50,904 nt of DNA from assembly GCA_902774995.1 (NCBI GenBank), contig CACYKR010000002.1:1-50904 (forward strand). The letters run 5' to 3'. How positions within the stretch are numbered: position 1 is the stretch's first letter; every line of letters begins with the position of its first letter. The position numbers and the translations under genes are program-made. Source of the stretch: an uncultured Bacteroidales bacterium. Lineage in GTDB: Bacteria; Bacteroidota; Bacteroidia; Bacteroidales; Paludibacteraceae. Under the pieces are notes generated by a model, which did not search any database, was not told the DNA's origin, and saw only the letters and a list, made by a program, of their open reading frames with translations. Shown piece after piece: positions 43,576-50,829 of this stretch.

Positions 43576-46020
43576 ATGAAAAAGACAATCATCTTGCTTG
43601 CATGGACAATGACTGCGCTTACTGCCTACGCGCAGACCTATCTCATTGAAGCACTCAAACCGACGGAAGAAAATCGCATCAAAATCATCTCTTCCAAAGT
43701 GGGGTTGAATGATTTTGACGCCCAGCGTATTGCGCATATCTATCATGTCAACACTACGCTGGTCATCCGGGGTGCGGCACACGGGCTCATCGGTTCCGAC
43801 GACCACGGATATGTGACCTACAACCTCAAGGGGAAGTACTCCAAACTCACTTTCTGGTTAGGACCCACTTCGCGTGCAGGCGGCACTACCGCCAAAACGC
43901 TGCTCACTATTACGGCGGACGGCAAGCGGATATTTGACCGGCCCGTCTTCAATTACGACCCGCCGCGGTTCGTCACTCTGGATGTCACGGGCGTGGACGA
44001 GATCAAGTTCAAAGTGCTGGTCGGAGAGATTGACCTCGCACTCGCATACGCCCAGCTATGGAATGAAGGAGCGAATATAGTGCAACCCCAACTGCCGGTG
44101 ACCTATCCGCAGGGCAAACTCAAACTCGTGGAACAACTCATCCCTTATTATACCAGCGGACAGATACATACTATCCAACCGAAGGACAAAGCCCCGGACT
44201 CGCTGGAGGAGTACCCCGGCATCGAGGAGAGCATCAGCATGTGCCGCCACGAGTTCAACAGCGGTCTTCAGTTCACCTCGGACCAGAAACTCATCGGCAA
44301 CCCCTCCTACTATTCCTATTTCTGGTTGGGCAAACGCTACGAGAAACTGTCCTTTATCGTCGGTCCGCGTGACAACCAGAGTTCCAACACCTCCGCCTGG
44401 CTCGTCATCTACGGCGACAAGAAAAAGATTCTCTATGAGGAGATTGTCCGCCAGACCGACCTGCCGCGGCAAGTCGTCGTCGATGTCAAGGGACAGGAGA
44501 GCGTCTGTTTCTCCTGCGAACTGCGTTCCAGTGACTTCTTGGGTTCTATCACTTTCGGAGCGGTGGATATATACGCGTATCCTGCCGGCGACACCTCCGT
44601 GCCGCAGGAGGGATTGGCTAATATCAATAAAGAACAGGTCGCCAAACTCAAATCGCCGGCATCTCTTATGACCAATATCCTGCCGTACTCCGTAAGAGGC
44701 GTGGCGAAAGCAAAGAACACCCTCTTTACCGGCGAGTCGTCTTATATCACTTTCTCCATGGGTGGAGAGAAATTCTCCGAGGGACTGATACTCGCCTCGG
44801 GTGCCACTTTCTTCGACGATAATATAGACGCTTACGCCACTTTCGACCTCGCCGGAGAATTTGACTATATCTCTTTCTATGCTGGTATGCTGACTAACAG
44901 ACGCGTGCTCGAAGACGACAGACTGCGTATCTATGCAGACGATAAACTCATCTTCGATACGGTTATCCATTGCACCGAGCCTAACAAGTACTTCGAGGTG
45001 CCTGTCAACAAATGCCGCTCGCTTCGGTTCGCTAAACCCGGTAACAAGAAACAAAAACAATGTTTCATCGGTGTGGGAGATATAGCTCTCTACCGCGGCA
45101 AACCGGTCAAGAACGACCTTTTCTACCACGAATATCCTGACTTCCCGGAGGAAGCAGACCTCATTGACCTCTGCCAGCGACCGTATTTCCACTACGTGGG
45201 ACGGTATCTCTCCTCACTCACCAACTTCGATTTCAATGACTGCTTCAAACCCGGCGGCACCAAACGGGACTGCTTCAATATGAAAGACGGTTCTCAAATC
45301 TGCAAAGGTGTCATGCTTGAAGCAAACGTGCCGCTCGCATTCGAGGATATTACCATGACAGACGCAGCTATCATGTTCCTCGTTGGAGCGGGATCAGCGC
45401 TCAGCCAGAGCGATTTCGCTGCCTATTCAGGGACGTCTGCCGGTGGTGGTCTCACAGGCGATTTGGCTATACTCAGGCTCATGAATCCCGACAACAAAGG
45501 GCAAGCATCTGTAGTCGCCTTCAATCCTTACGGAGAATACCAAAGCTGCACCTTCTCTATCGCCAACAAAGCGGAGTACTGGGACGAAGTGGATAAACTC
45601 GTTAACCTCGGCGAACGCAAAGACCATCCGTTCCGCCTCAATGTCATCGCCGACCAGCGCCTGGTCAAGCAGATCGAACTGACCAACCGCATTGAGCCGC
45701 AGACCTTTACCGTACCTATTCACAACTGCCACTCGCTCGTCTTCTGGCTCGAACCCGGAGACACCCGTTCCGGCCAGTTCGTGCTCTATGACATGACCGT
45801 CAGCAAGAAACCCTATACGCCCGCCAAACAATGCTGGGAGGTGACGTTCACGCAAGACGGTGCGGCGCAGACCGTCTATGGCTGGCTCACCGAGCAGGAA
45901 CTTCTGGAGAACATTGCCGAGATGCGCGCTGACTCATCCATCAGCAATATATCCTACCGTCCTGCCAAGGCTGATGACCGCGACGGATGCGAGAAACTGT
46001 TTGATAGTGCGAAAGAGTAA
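43576..46020 (+). CDS. Secreted protein of tandem NPCBM-like beta-sandwich modules
   Basis: An 814-residue exported protein with signal peptide MKKTIILLAWTMTALTAYA. Three modules of 150-170 residues share the NPCBM-like pattern: a Gly-rich 'YxTF' strand (DDHGYVTYNLKGKYSKLTFW; SYYSYFWLGKRYEKLSFIVG; DAYATFDLAGEFDYISFYAG), an 'ITADGK/IYGDKK/IYADDK' strand with a following 'I-x-D' and a closing 'GDIALY' type strand. A fourth region (residues 540-765) is similar but longer and interrupted. No catalytic domain is visible. Such modules bind carbohydrate, so a glycan- or matrix-binding role is inferred. No C-terminal sorting tail like that at 21343-28572 is present. The ATG at 43576 gives a clean signal peptide. 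Confidence 0.72.
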   Translation: MKKTIILLAWTMTALTAYAQTYLIEALKPTEENRIKIISSKVGLNDFDAQRIAHIYHVNTTLVIRGAAHGLIGSDDHGYVTYNLKGKYSKLTFWLGPTSRAGGTTAKTLLTITADGKRIFDRPVFNYDPPRFVTLDVTGVDEIKFKVLVGEIDLALAYAQLWNEGANIVQPQLPVTYPQGKLKLVEQLIPYYTSGQIHTIQPKDKAPDSLEEYPGIEESISMCRHEFNSGLQFTSDQKLIGNPSYYSYFWLGKRYEKLSFIVGPRDNQSSNTSAWLVIYGDKKKILYEEIVRQTDLPRQVVVDVKGQESVCFSCELRSSDFLGSITFGAVDIYAYPAGDTSVPQEGLANINKEQVAKLKSPASLMTNILPYSVRGVAKAKNTLFTGESSYITFSMGGEKFSEGLILASGATFFDDNIDAYATFDLAGEFDYISFYAGMLTNRRVLEDDRLRIYADDKLIFDTVIHCTEPNKYFEVPVNKCRSLRFAKPGNKKQKQCFIGVGDIALYRGKPVKNDLFYHEYPDFPEEADLIDLCQRPYFHYVGRYLSSLTNFDFNDCFKPGGTKRDCFNMKDGSQICKGVMLEANVPLAFEDITMTDAAIMFLVGAGSALSQSDFAAYSGTSAGGGLTGDLAILRLMNPDNKGQASVVAFNPYGEYQSCTFSIANKAEYWDEVDKLVNLGERKDHPFRLNVIADQRLVKQIELTNRIEPQTFTVPIHNCHSLVFWLEPGDTRSGQFVLYDMTVSKKPYTPAKQCWEVTFTQDGAAQTVYGWLTEQELLENIAEMRADSSISNISYRPAKADDRDGCEKLFDSAKE

Positions 46021-46026
46021 TAGCTC

Positions 46027-46638
46027 ATGAAGATTTTGAAACCCATAGAGCACCTCCCGCTGGAGGATTATCTCGACCTTGAGGCGGAGATGGTGAAGAA
46101 CGTGCAGGAGCCGGTGTTCTTCACCTGGATCGTCGCTCCTACCGTCATTTACGGACGCCACCAGGTTCGCTCGCAGGAGGTCAACGACGCCTACTGCGCT
46201 GCCCACGGCGTACGAGTCGTGCAGCGCAAGAGCGGAGGCGGATGCGTCTATGCCGATGCCGGAAACCTCATGGTCTCCTATATCGACCCATCCACCCGCT
46301 CGCAGGAGGTCTTCGGGACCTTCCTGCAATACCTTGCTTCCGCGCTGCGCATGCTGGGCTACGAGGCGGTCACCACGGCGCATAACGATATATTGGTGGC
46401 AGACCGCAAGGTAGCCGGCACTGCCTGTTATACCACCCCCACGGGCACCGTCGTCCACGCCTCCATGCTATACGACGTCAACCTCGACGCGCTGGAACAG
46501 GCGATCACGCCTTCCGAGGCGAAGTTGGCGAAACATGCTGTCGCCTCCGTCCGCCAGCGCATCCGTAACCTTAGAGCGATAACCGACCTCGGCGACATAA
46601 CCGCCTTCCGGCAACTCATCGAAGAGGCAATGCGGTAA
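46027..46638 (+). CDS. Lipoate-protein ligase A-type catalytic domain protein
   Basis: A 203-residue protein with the biotin/lipoate ligase core only. Motifs: the adenylate-binding RKSGGGCVYADAGNL, the catalytic Lys in NDILVADRKVAGTA, HASMLYDVNLDAL, and a helix AKHAVASVRQRIRNL. LplA proteins attach lipoyl groups to E2 and GcvH subunits; the short form without the C-terminal accessory domain may need a partner or may be an octanoyl/lipoyl transferase. It starts 6 bases after the NPCBM protein gene. No lipoate-dependent complex is nearby. Confidence 0.85.
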   Translation: MKILKPIEHLPLEDYLDLEAEMVKNVQEPVFFTWIVAPTVIYGRHQVRSQEVNDAYCAAHGVRVVQRKSGGGCVYADAGNLMVSYIDPSTRSQEVFGTFLQYLASALRMLGYEAVTTAHNDILVADRKVAGTACYTTPTGTVVHASMLYDVNLDALEQAITPSEAKLAKHAVASVRQRIRNLRAITDLGDITAFRQLIEEAMR

Positions 46639-46663
46639 TTTCCTATAAAAATGACGTGCGCCC

Positions 46664-46694
46664 TTGCGTATGTCATTTTTTTTTCGTACCTTTG
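46664..46694 (+). promoter_or_regulatory. Promoter of the aminotransferase gene
   Basis: TTGCGTATGTC at 46664, T-run, TACCTTTG at 46687-46694, spacer 19. Near-identical to the lptD promoter over its whole length. Initiation expected near 46701, so the leader starts with the heptamer repeats that follow. Confidence 0.85.
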
Positions 46695-46700
46695 CACTCA

Positions 46701-46735
46701 AATTCGTAATTCGTAATTAGTAATTCGTAATTCAT
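46701..46735 (+). repeat. Five heptamer repeats forming the aminotransferase leader
   Basis: AATTCGT, AATTCGT, AATTAGT, AATTCGT, AATTCAT, ending one base before the ATG at 46737. They account for practically the entire predicted 5' untranslated region. Confidence 0.85.
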
Positions 46736-46736
46736 C

Positions 46737-47927
46737 ATGGAGATTTCAGTACGTGCGCAATCCATGCCGGAGAGCCCTATCCGTAAGTTGGCGAAATACG
46801 CCGACGCGGCGAAGTTGGCCGGCGTGCATGTGTATCATCTTAATATCGGCCAGCCGGATATCCAGACCCCGCCGCAGGCGCTGGAGGCGGTGAGGCATTT
46901 CAAACAGGATATCCTCTCTTATTCCCCTTCTCAGGGACTCAAATCCCTTAGGACGAAGATGGTCAGTTACTACGCCGACTATGGCATCGACCTCTCCCCC
47001 GACGAGATTATCATCACTTCCGGCGGCTCCGAGGCGATTATGTTCGCTTATATGAGCTGCCTCAACCCCGGCGATGAGATCATCGTCACCGACCCTTCGT
47101 ACGCCAACTATATGGCGTTCGCTATCTCATGCGGAGCTGTCGTCAAGTCCGTCAAGACGGATATCAAGAACGGCTTCAAACTGCCGCCGGTGGAGGAGTT
47201 TGAGAAACAGATCACGCCCAAGACAAGGGCTATCCTCATCTGCAACCCCAATAACCCCACAGGCTACCTCTATACCAAGCAGGAAATGCGCCAGATACGC
47301 GACCTCGTGAAGAAATACAACCTCTATCTTATCTCCGACGAGGTCTATCGCGAGTTCATCTATACCAAGTCGCCTTATATCTCCGCCTGCCACTTGGAGG
47401 GCATTGAGGAAAACGTCATCCTCGTCGATTCCGTCTCGAAGCGTTATTCGGAGTGCGGTATCCGTATCGGTGCACTCATCACGAAGAACAAAGCCGTCCG
47501 CGAGGCGGTCATGAAGTTCTGCCAGGCGCGTCTCTCGCCCCCTCTCTTCGGCCAGGTCGTCGCAGAGGCGTCCCTCTCCACGCCCGAGGAGTACATGCAG
47601 GAGGTCTATGACGAGTACCTCACCCGCCGTAACTTCCTCATCGACCAGCTCAACCAGATACCCGGTGTCTTTGCGCCGGCGCCGACAGGTGCGTTCTATG
47701 TCATGGTGGAACTGCCGGTGGATGACGTGGAGAAGTTCTGCAAGTGGTGCCTGACCGACTTTACCTACGAAGGCGCGACGGTTATGATGGCGCCGGGGAC
47801 GGGTTTCTACACCAACCCCGAGGACGGACGCCACCAGGTCCGCATGGCCTACGTGCTCAACAAAGAGGATTTAGGCAAAGCCATGATTGTCCTCCGCAAA
47901 GCCCTTGAGGCCTACAATGAGAAATAA
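46737..47927 (+). CDS. Pyridoxal-phosphate aminotransferase (aspartate aminotransferase family, fold type I)
   Basis: A 396-residue cytosolic class I/II aminotransferase. Evidence: YHLNIGQPDIQTPPQALEAV, ITSGGSEAIMFAYMSCLNPG, the AILICNPNNPTGYLYTKQEM substrate/PLP loop, LISDEVYREFIY, the Schiff-base Lys in LVDSVSKRYSECGIRIGAL and the substrate-carboxylate-binding Arg in RHQVRMAYVL. Length and order match the aspartate/aromatic aminotransferase subgroup; the precise amino acid cannot be told. It starts with its own promoter and heptamer leader and is followed after 32 bases by the flavodiiron protein. Confidence 0.92.
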   Translation: MEISVRAQSMPESPIRKLAKYADAAKLAGVHVYHLNIGQPDIQTPPQALEAVRHFKQDILSYSPSQGLKSLRTKMVSYYADYGIDLSPDEIIITSGGSEAIMFAYMSCLNPGDEIIVTDPSYANYMAFAISCGAVVKSVKTDIKNGFKLPPVEEFEKQITPKTRAILICNPNNPTGYLYTKQEMRQIRDLVKKYNLYLISDEVYREFIYTKSPYISACHLEGIEENVILVDSVSKRYSECGIRIGALITKNKAVREAVMKFCQARLSPPLFGQVVAEASLSTPEEYMQEVYDEYLTRRNFLIDQLNQIPGVFAPAPTGAFYVMVELPVDDVEKFCKWCLTDFTYEGATVMMAPGTGFYTNPEDGRHQVRMAYVLNKEDLGKAMIVLRKALEAYNEK

Positions 47928-47959
47928 AAAAATGACTAAATGATTAAATAAATGATAAA

Positions 47960-49117
47960 ATGGTAAATGACAAAATGATAAAATATGTCGGCTGCGATGA
48001 CGCCGAGTTGGATTTGTTCGAGAGCCAGTACGAGTTGCCGGAAGGCATGTGCTACAACAGTTACGTGGTGCTCGGAGAAGAGAAAGTGGCAGTGATGGAC
48101 GCAATGGACGCCCGTTGCTGCGACGAGTGGTTGAAGAAAGTAGAAGAGGCGTTGGACGGCCGCAAGCCGGACTACCTCGTCTGCCAGCACATGGAGCCCG
48201 ACCACAGCGGTTCGATGGGTGCTTTCCTTGCCAAATACCCGGAGACGACGGTTGTCTGCTCCAAGCAGGCCGTGGTGATGATGAACCAGTTCGGTATCGA
48301 GGCAAAGAACGTGCAGGTGGTAGCTGAAGGACAGACGCTCGACCTCGGCGGACTGACGCTGCAGTTCATCGCCGCGCCGATGATCCACTGGCCCGAAGTC
48401 ATCATGACCTACTGCCCGGAGGAGCAGGTGCTCTTCTCTGCGGACGCTTTCGGTAAGTTCGGTGTCTATCACGCCGACGAGGACGACTGGGCATGTGAGG
48501 CGCGCCGCTACTATTTCAATATTGTCGGCAAGTACGGCATGCAGGTTTCCAATGTGTTAAAGAAATTAGCGGACAAGCCTGTAAAGGTTATTGCCCCCCT
48601 CCACGGCTATATGCTGGAGGGCGAGAAGAAAGACGAAGCGCTACGCCTGTATTCGATCTGGAGCGCCTACGGCGTGGAGACCGAAGGTGTCCTCATCGCT
48701 TATGCCTCCATCCACGGCAACACCCGCCGTGCCGCCGAGCAACTCGCTGAGATACTCAAGGCCAAGAATGCCGGTAAGGTTGCTATCACTGATTTGAGCC
48801 GCGACGACATGGCGGAGGCTATCGAAGACGCGTTCCGCATGAACAGGCTTGTGCTCTGCTGCGCCACCTACGATGGTGACATCTTCCCGCCGATGCACAT
48901 GTTCCTGCATAAGCTCCGCCTCAAAGGTTACCAGAACCGCCGTGTGGCATTGATCGAGAACGGCTCCTGGGCTCCGCAGGCGGTCAAAGTGATGAAGGAA
49001 ATGCTCGCTCCCTGCAAGAACGTAGAGATAGTAGAGCCCACCGTCACCATCCGCGGCGCACTCAAACCTGCCCAACTCCCCGAACTCGAAGCCCTTGCCG
49101 ACGCACTCTTGGCGTAA
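47960..49117 (+). CDS. FprA-type flavodiiron protein
   Basis: A 385-residue cytosolic A-type flavoprotein that reduces oxygen to water, or nitric oxide to nitrous oxide, protecting anaerobes. The metallo-beta-lactamase-like domain has the di-iron ligands CQHMEPDHSGSMG (H-x-E-x-D-H), IHWPEVIMTY, FSADAFGKFG and IAPLHGYML. The flavodoxin domain begins EGVLIAYASIHGNTRRAAEQ near residue 245. All ligands are present. Start is uncertain: the leader is an A-rich repeat (AAATGATA-like units) that contains several ATGs; 47960 gives the usual N-terminal length, 47975 would begin MIKYVGCDD. RhuM follows after 34 bases. Confidence 0.93.
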   Translation: MVNDKMIKYVGCDDAELDLFESQYELPEGMCYNSYVVLGEEKVAVMDAMDARCCDEWLKKVEEALDGRKPDYLVCQHMEPDHSGSMGAFLAKYPETTVVCSKQAVVMMNQFGIEAKNVQVVAEGQTLDLGGLTLQFIAAPMIHWPEVIMTYCPEEQVLFSADAFGKFGVYHADEDDWACEARRYYFNIVGKYGMQVSNVLKKLADKPVKVIAPLHGYMLEGEKKDEALRLYSIWSAYGVETEGVLIAYASIHGNTRRAAEQLAEILKAKNAGKVAITDLSRDDMAEAIEDAFRMNRLVLCCATYDGDIFPPMHMFLHKLRLKGYQNRRVALIENGSWAPQAVKVMKEMLAPCKNVEIVEPTVTIRGALKPAQLPELEALADALLA

Positions 49118-49151
49118 AGGGTAATAGCAACCGGCAAAAGGTACAAACACT

Positions 49152-50186
49152 ATGCCTTCCAACGAAAGCAATATTATCATCTATAACACGCTTGACGGCC
49201 GTGCAAGTGTCGCTCTCTATGCCCATGACGGCAGCGTGTGGATGAGCCAAGCACAGCTCGCAGAACTTTTTGACACCTCAGTGCCGAATATGAGCATGCA
49301 CATAGCTAATGTGCTGAAAGAAAAAGAATTACAAGCGGATTCAGTTATTAAGAATTACTTAACAACTGCCTCTGACGGCAAGCAGTATAACGTCACTTTC
49401 TATTCTCTGGAGATGATTTTGGCGGTGGGTTTCCGTGTGCGGAGCAAGCGCGGTACGCAGTTCCGTATCTGGGCGAACCAACACCTCAGCGAGTATCTGG
49501 TCAAGGGCTTTACGATGGATGACGAGCGGCTGAAGAATCCCAACGGCAGACCGGACTATTTCGACGAGTTGCTGGAGCGCGTGCGTGAGATACGCGCCTC
49601 CGAGAAACGCTTTTATCAGAAAGTGCGTGACCTGTTGGCACTCAGCAGCGATTATGACAGCACGGACAAAGCGACGCAGATGTTCTTTGCCGAGACGCAA
49701 AACAAACTGCTGTATGCTGTGACAGGCGAGACGGCGGCGGAGTTGATCGTCCATCGGGCAGATGCTTCGCAACCGAACATGGCACTCACTTCGTGGAAAG
49801 GCAGCGTAGTCCGCAAACAGGATATCTATACTGCTAAGAACTACTTGCAGCAAAACGAGATAGACACCCTCAACCGCTTAACGACGCTCTTCCTGGATAC
49901 CGCCGAACTGCGTGTTCGTGAGCGCAAAGACCTGACGCTCCGTTATTGGCGCGAGACAGTGGACGGATTGTTGAATTTCCAGGGCAAAGTGGTGTTGCAA
50001 GGCGCAGGTTCGGTCAGCAACCGGCAGATGGAGGAACACGTGAATGCCATTTATGAGCAGTTCAATGCACGTCGCAAAGCCTTTGCCGCTGCCGAAGCCG
50101 ACCGCGAGGACCAATTGGAACTCTCCGCCCCCTCAGACGAAGATCTGTCCGCTTTGCAAAGTTTGGCAGAAAGAAGAGAGAACTAA
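49152..50186 (+). CDS. RhuM-family protein
   Basis: A 344-residue protein of the virulence RhuM family, named from a Salmonella pathogenicity island. It starts with a winged-helix-like domain (DGSVWMSQAQLAELFDTSVP, then MHIANVLKEKELQADSVIKN) and the block FYSLEMILAVGFRVRSKRGT followed by FRIWANQHLSEYLVKGF that also appears in phage antirepressor-like KilA/Bro N-domains. The rest is helical (KNYLQQNEIDTLNRLTTLFL). Function unknown; family members are common on mobile elements and in defence-rich regions. Here it is a lone accessory gene beside the flavodiiron gene and ahead of a structured gene-free interval. Confidence 0.85.
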   Translation: MPSNESNIIIYNTLDGRASVALYAHDGSVWMSQAQLAELFDTSVPNMSMHIANVLKEKELQADSVIKNYLTTASDGKQYNVTFYSLEMILAVGFRVRSKRGTQFRIWANQHLSEYLVKGFTMDDERLKNPNGRPDYFDELLERVREIRASEKRFYQKVRDLLALSSDYDSTDKATQMFFAETQNKLLYAVTGETAAELIVHRADASQPNMALTSWKGSVVRKQDIYTAKNYLQQNEIDTLNRLTTLFLDTAELRVRERKDLTLRYWRETVDGLLNFQGKVVLQGAGSVSNRQMEEHVNAIYEQFNARRKAFAAAEADREDQLELSAPSDEDLSALQSLAERREN

Positions 50187-50268
50187 CATCGCTCTTGGCA
50201 TAAGGGCCGGCACAACCTGCAACACAATCTACAAAAGGTAAAAAATATCTAAAAAATGGCATACACTA

Positions 50269-50299
50269 TTGCGTATGTCGTTTTTTTTGTGTACCTTTG
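50269..50299 (+). promoter_or_regulatory. Strong promoter upstream of the structured interval
   Basis: TTGCGTATGTC at 50269, T-run, TACCTTTG at 50292-50299, spacer 19. Closely similar to the lptD and aminotransferase promoters, yet no start codon of a credible gene follows for over 350 bases. Confidence 0.8.
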
Positions 50300-50318
50300 C
50301 CCCCGCAAAGGTTTTTTT
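50293..50318 (+). terminator. Terminator-like hairpin overlapping the -7 box
   Basis: ACCTTTGC-CCC-CGCAAAGGT type stem (arms CCTTTGC and GCAAAGG around CCCC) immediately followed by seven T. It could stop read-through from RhuM exactly where the next promoter fires, or the symmetry may be chance. Confidence 0.45.
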
Positions 50319-50376
50319 CGCCCCGCAAAGAGACCAAAAAGGGCGGACATAACCCCGGCAAAGACATATTTAATAA

Positions 50377-50394
50377 GGCACAAAGCGTTGTGCC
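50377..50394 (+). other. Short perfect hairpin
   Basis: GGCACAA, loop AGCG, TTGTGCC. Within the predicted transcript from 50269. The CAAAGCGTT inside recurs at 50401-50409. Confidence 0.5.
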
Positions 50395-50420
50395 ATAAAA
50401 CAAAGCGTTATAAGCCAGAC

Positions 50421-50557
50421 TTGATTACTTGGAAACTTCGACACTTTTTAAGTAATTTATTAATCTCAAGCAAAAGCCTATCGACGCTCGCGCCTACGGC
50501 GTGAGCTTTTGCGTAGAATTTGAGATTAATAGGTAGTCGAAGACCTCAAGTAATCAA
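50421..50557 (+). ncRNA. Long nested inverted repeat, candidate structured RNA or MITE-like element
   Basis: Four perfect arm pairs nest in order: TTGATTACTTG (50421) with CAAGTAATCAA (50547); TTCGAC (50437) with GTCGAA (50536), separated from the first by symmetric 5-base loops; TATTAATCTCAA (50458) with TTGAGATTAATA (50520); GCAAAAGC (50470) with GCTTTTGC (50505), capped by CGCC-TAC-GGCG. In all 37 base pairs plus the cap. It lies about 115 bases downstream of a strong predicted transcript start. It could be a small RNA, a leader element of the following peptide gene, or a non-autonomous mobile element with terminal inverted repeats. Confidence 0.5.
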
Positions 50558-50608
50558 ACGAAGCGGACAAAAGTTCACGTTTTTTTGTATGTCTATATTC
50601 CAATTAAC

Positions 50609-50622
50609 GTGGCGCAAGCCAC
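50609..50622 (+). other. GNRA-capped hairpin upstream of the 53-residue peptide gene
   Basis: GTGGC, loop GCAA, GCCAC; 31 bases before the ATG at 50653. No T-run follows, so it is more likely a leader structure than a terminator. Confidence 0.4.
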
Positions 50623-50652
50623 AAGTATTAACAATAAAAAACAATCAAAACA

Positions 50653-50814
50653 ATGAGGAAAAACTATTGTCAACCGACGACGGAAGTTGCCGAAGTAGTA
50701 ACGGTAAGCCGTGTACTGATGGCGAGCGGAGGCAGCGATCCGACACCGACACCGGCTACAAGTGTGAGCGCCACGCGTACGGCGTACAGCAACGGAGGTG
50801 GTAAAGTCTGGTAA
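50653..50814 (+). CDS. Small 53-residue peptide with Y-x-x-P-T-T-E-V start
   Basis: An open frame beginning MRKNYCQPTTEVAEVVTVSR, then a Gly/Ser/Thr/Pro-rich part (LMASGGSDPTPTPATS) and the end GGGKVW. No signal peptide. It resembles short uncharacterised Bacteroidales proteins that begin with a basic residue, Tyr, x-x-Pro, x-x-Glu-Val and often sit directly ahead of lipoprotein genes. The ATG follows an A-rich stretch usual for this organism, and the lipoprotein gene begins 15 bases after its stop. Function unknown; a leader-type or structural peptide is conceivable. Confidence 0.6.
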   Translation: MRKNYCQPTTEVAEVVTVSRVLMASGGSDPTPTPATSVSATRTAYSNGGGKVW

Positions 50815-50829
50815 AAAGGAGGAAGAAGT

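Larger units (their letters stand above)
50187..50652. other. Structured gene-free interval after RhuM
   Basis: No credible protein frame; the 82-codon frame at 50256 has no homology-like features and runs across the promoter. It holds a promoter (50269-50299), a terminator-like hairpin overlapping its -7 box (50293-50318), three CCCCGCAAAG-like direct repeats (50301-50310, 50321-50330, and a weaker copy near 50354), hairpins at 50377-50394 and 50609-50622, a 137-base nested inverted repeat (50421-50557) and a T-run at 50580-50586. Confidence 0.75.

Noticed and set aside
49152-50186. RhuM as sign of a prophage or genomic island
   Set aside because: No integrase, phage structural gene, tRNA or direct-repeat boundary is visible around it; neighbours are ordinary metabolic genes.
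50256-50504. An 82-codon plus-strand frame after RhuM
   Set aside because: Its ATG lies upstream of the promoter and the frame crosses several hairpins; basic, patternless product.
50421-50557. The long hairpin as an integron attC site
   Set aside because: No RYYYAAC/GTTRRRY core pair at the ends and no integrase or cassette series nearby.
50421-50557. The long hairpin as a retron msr-msd RNA
   Set aside because: No reverse transcriptase gene is visible in the window; only the last 350 bases downstream could be inspected, so it is not excluded outside.
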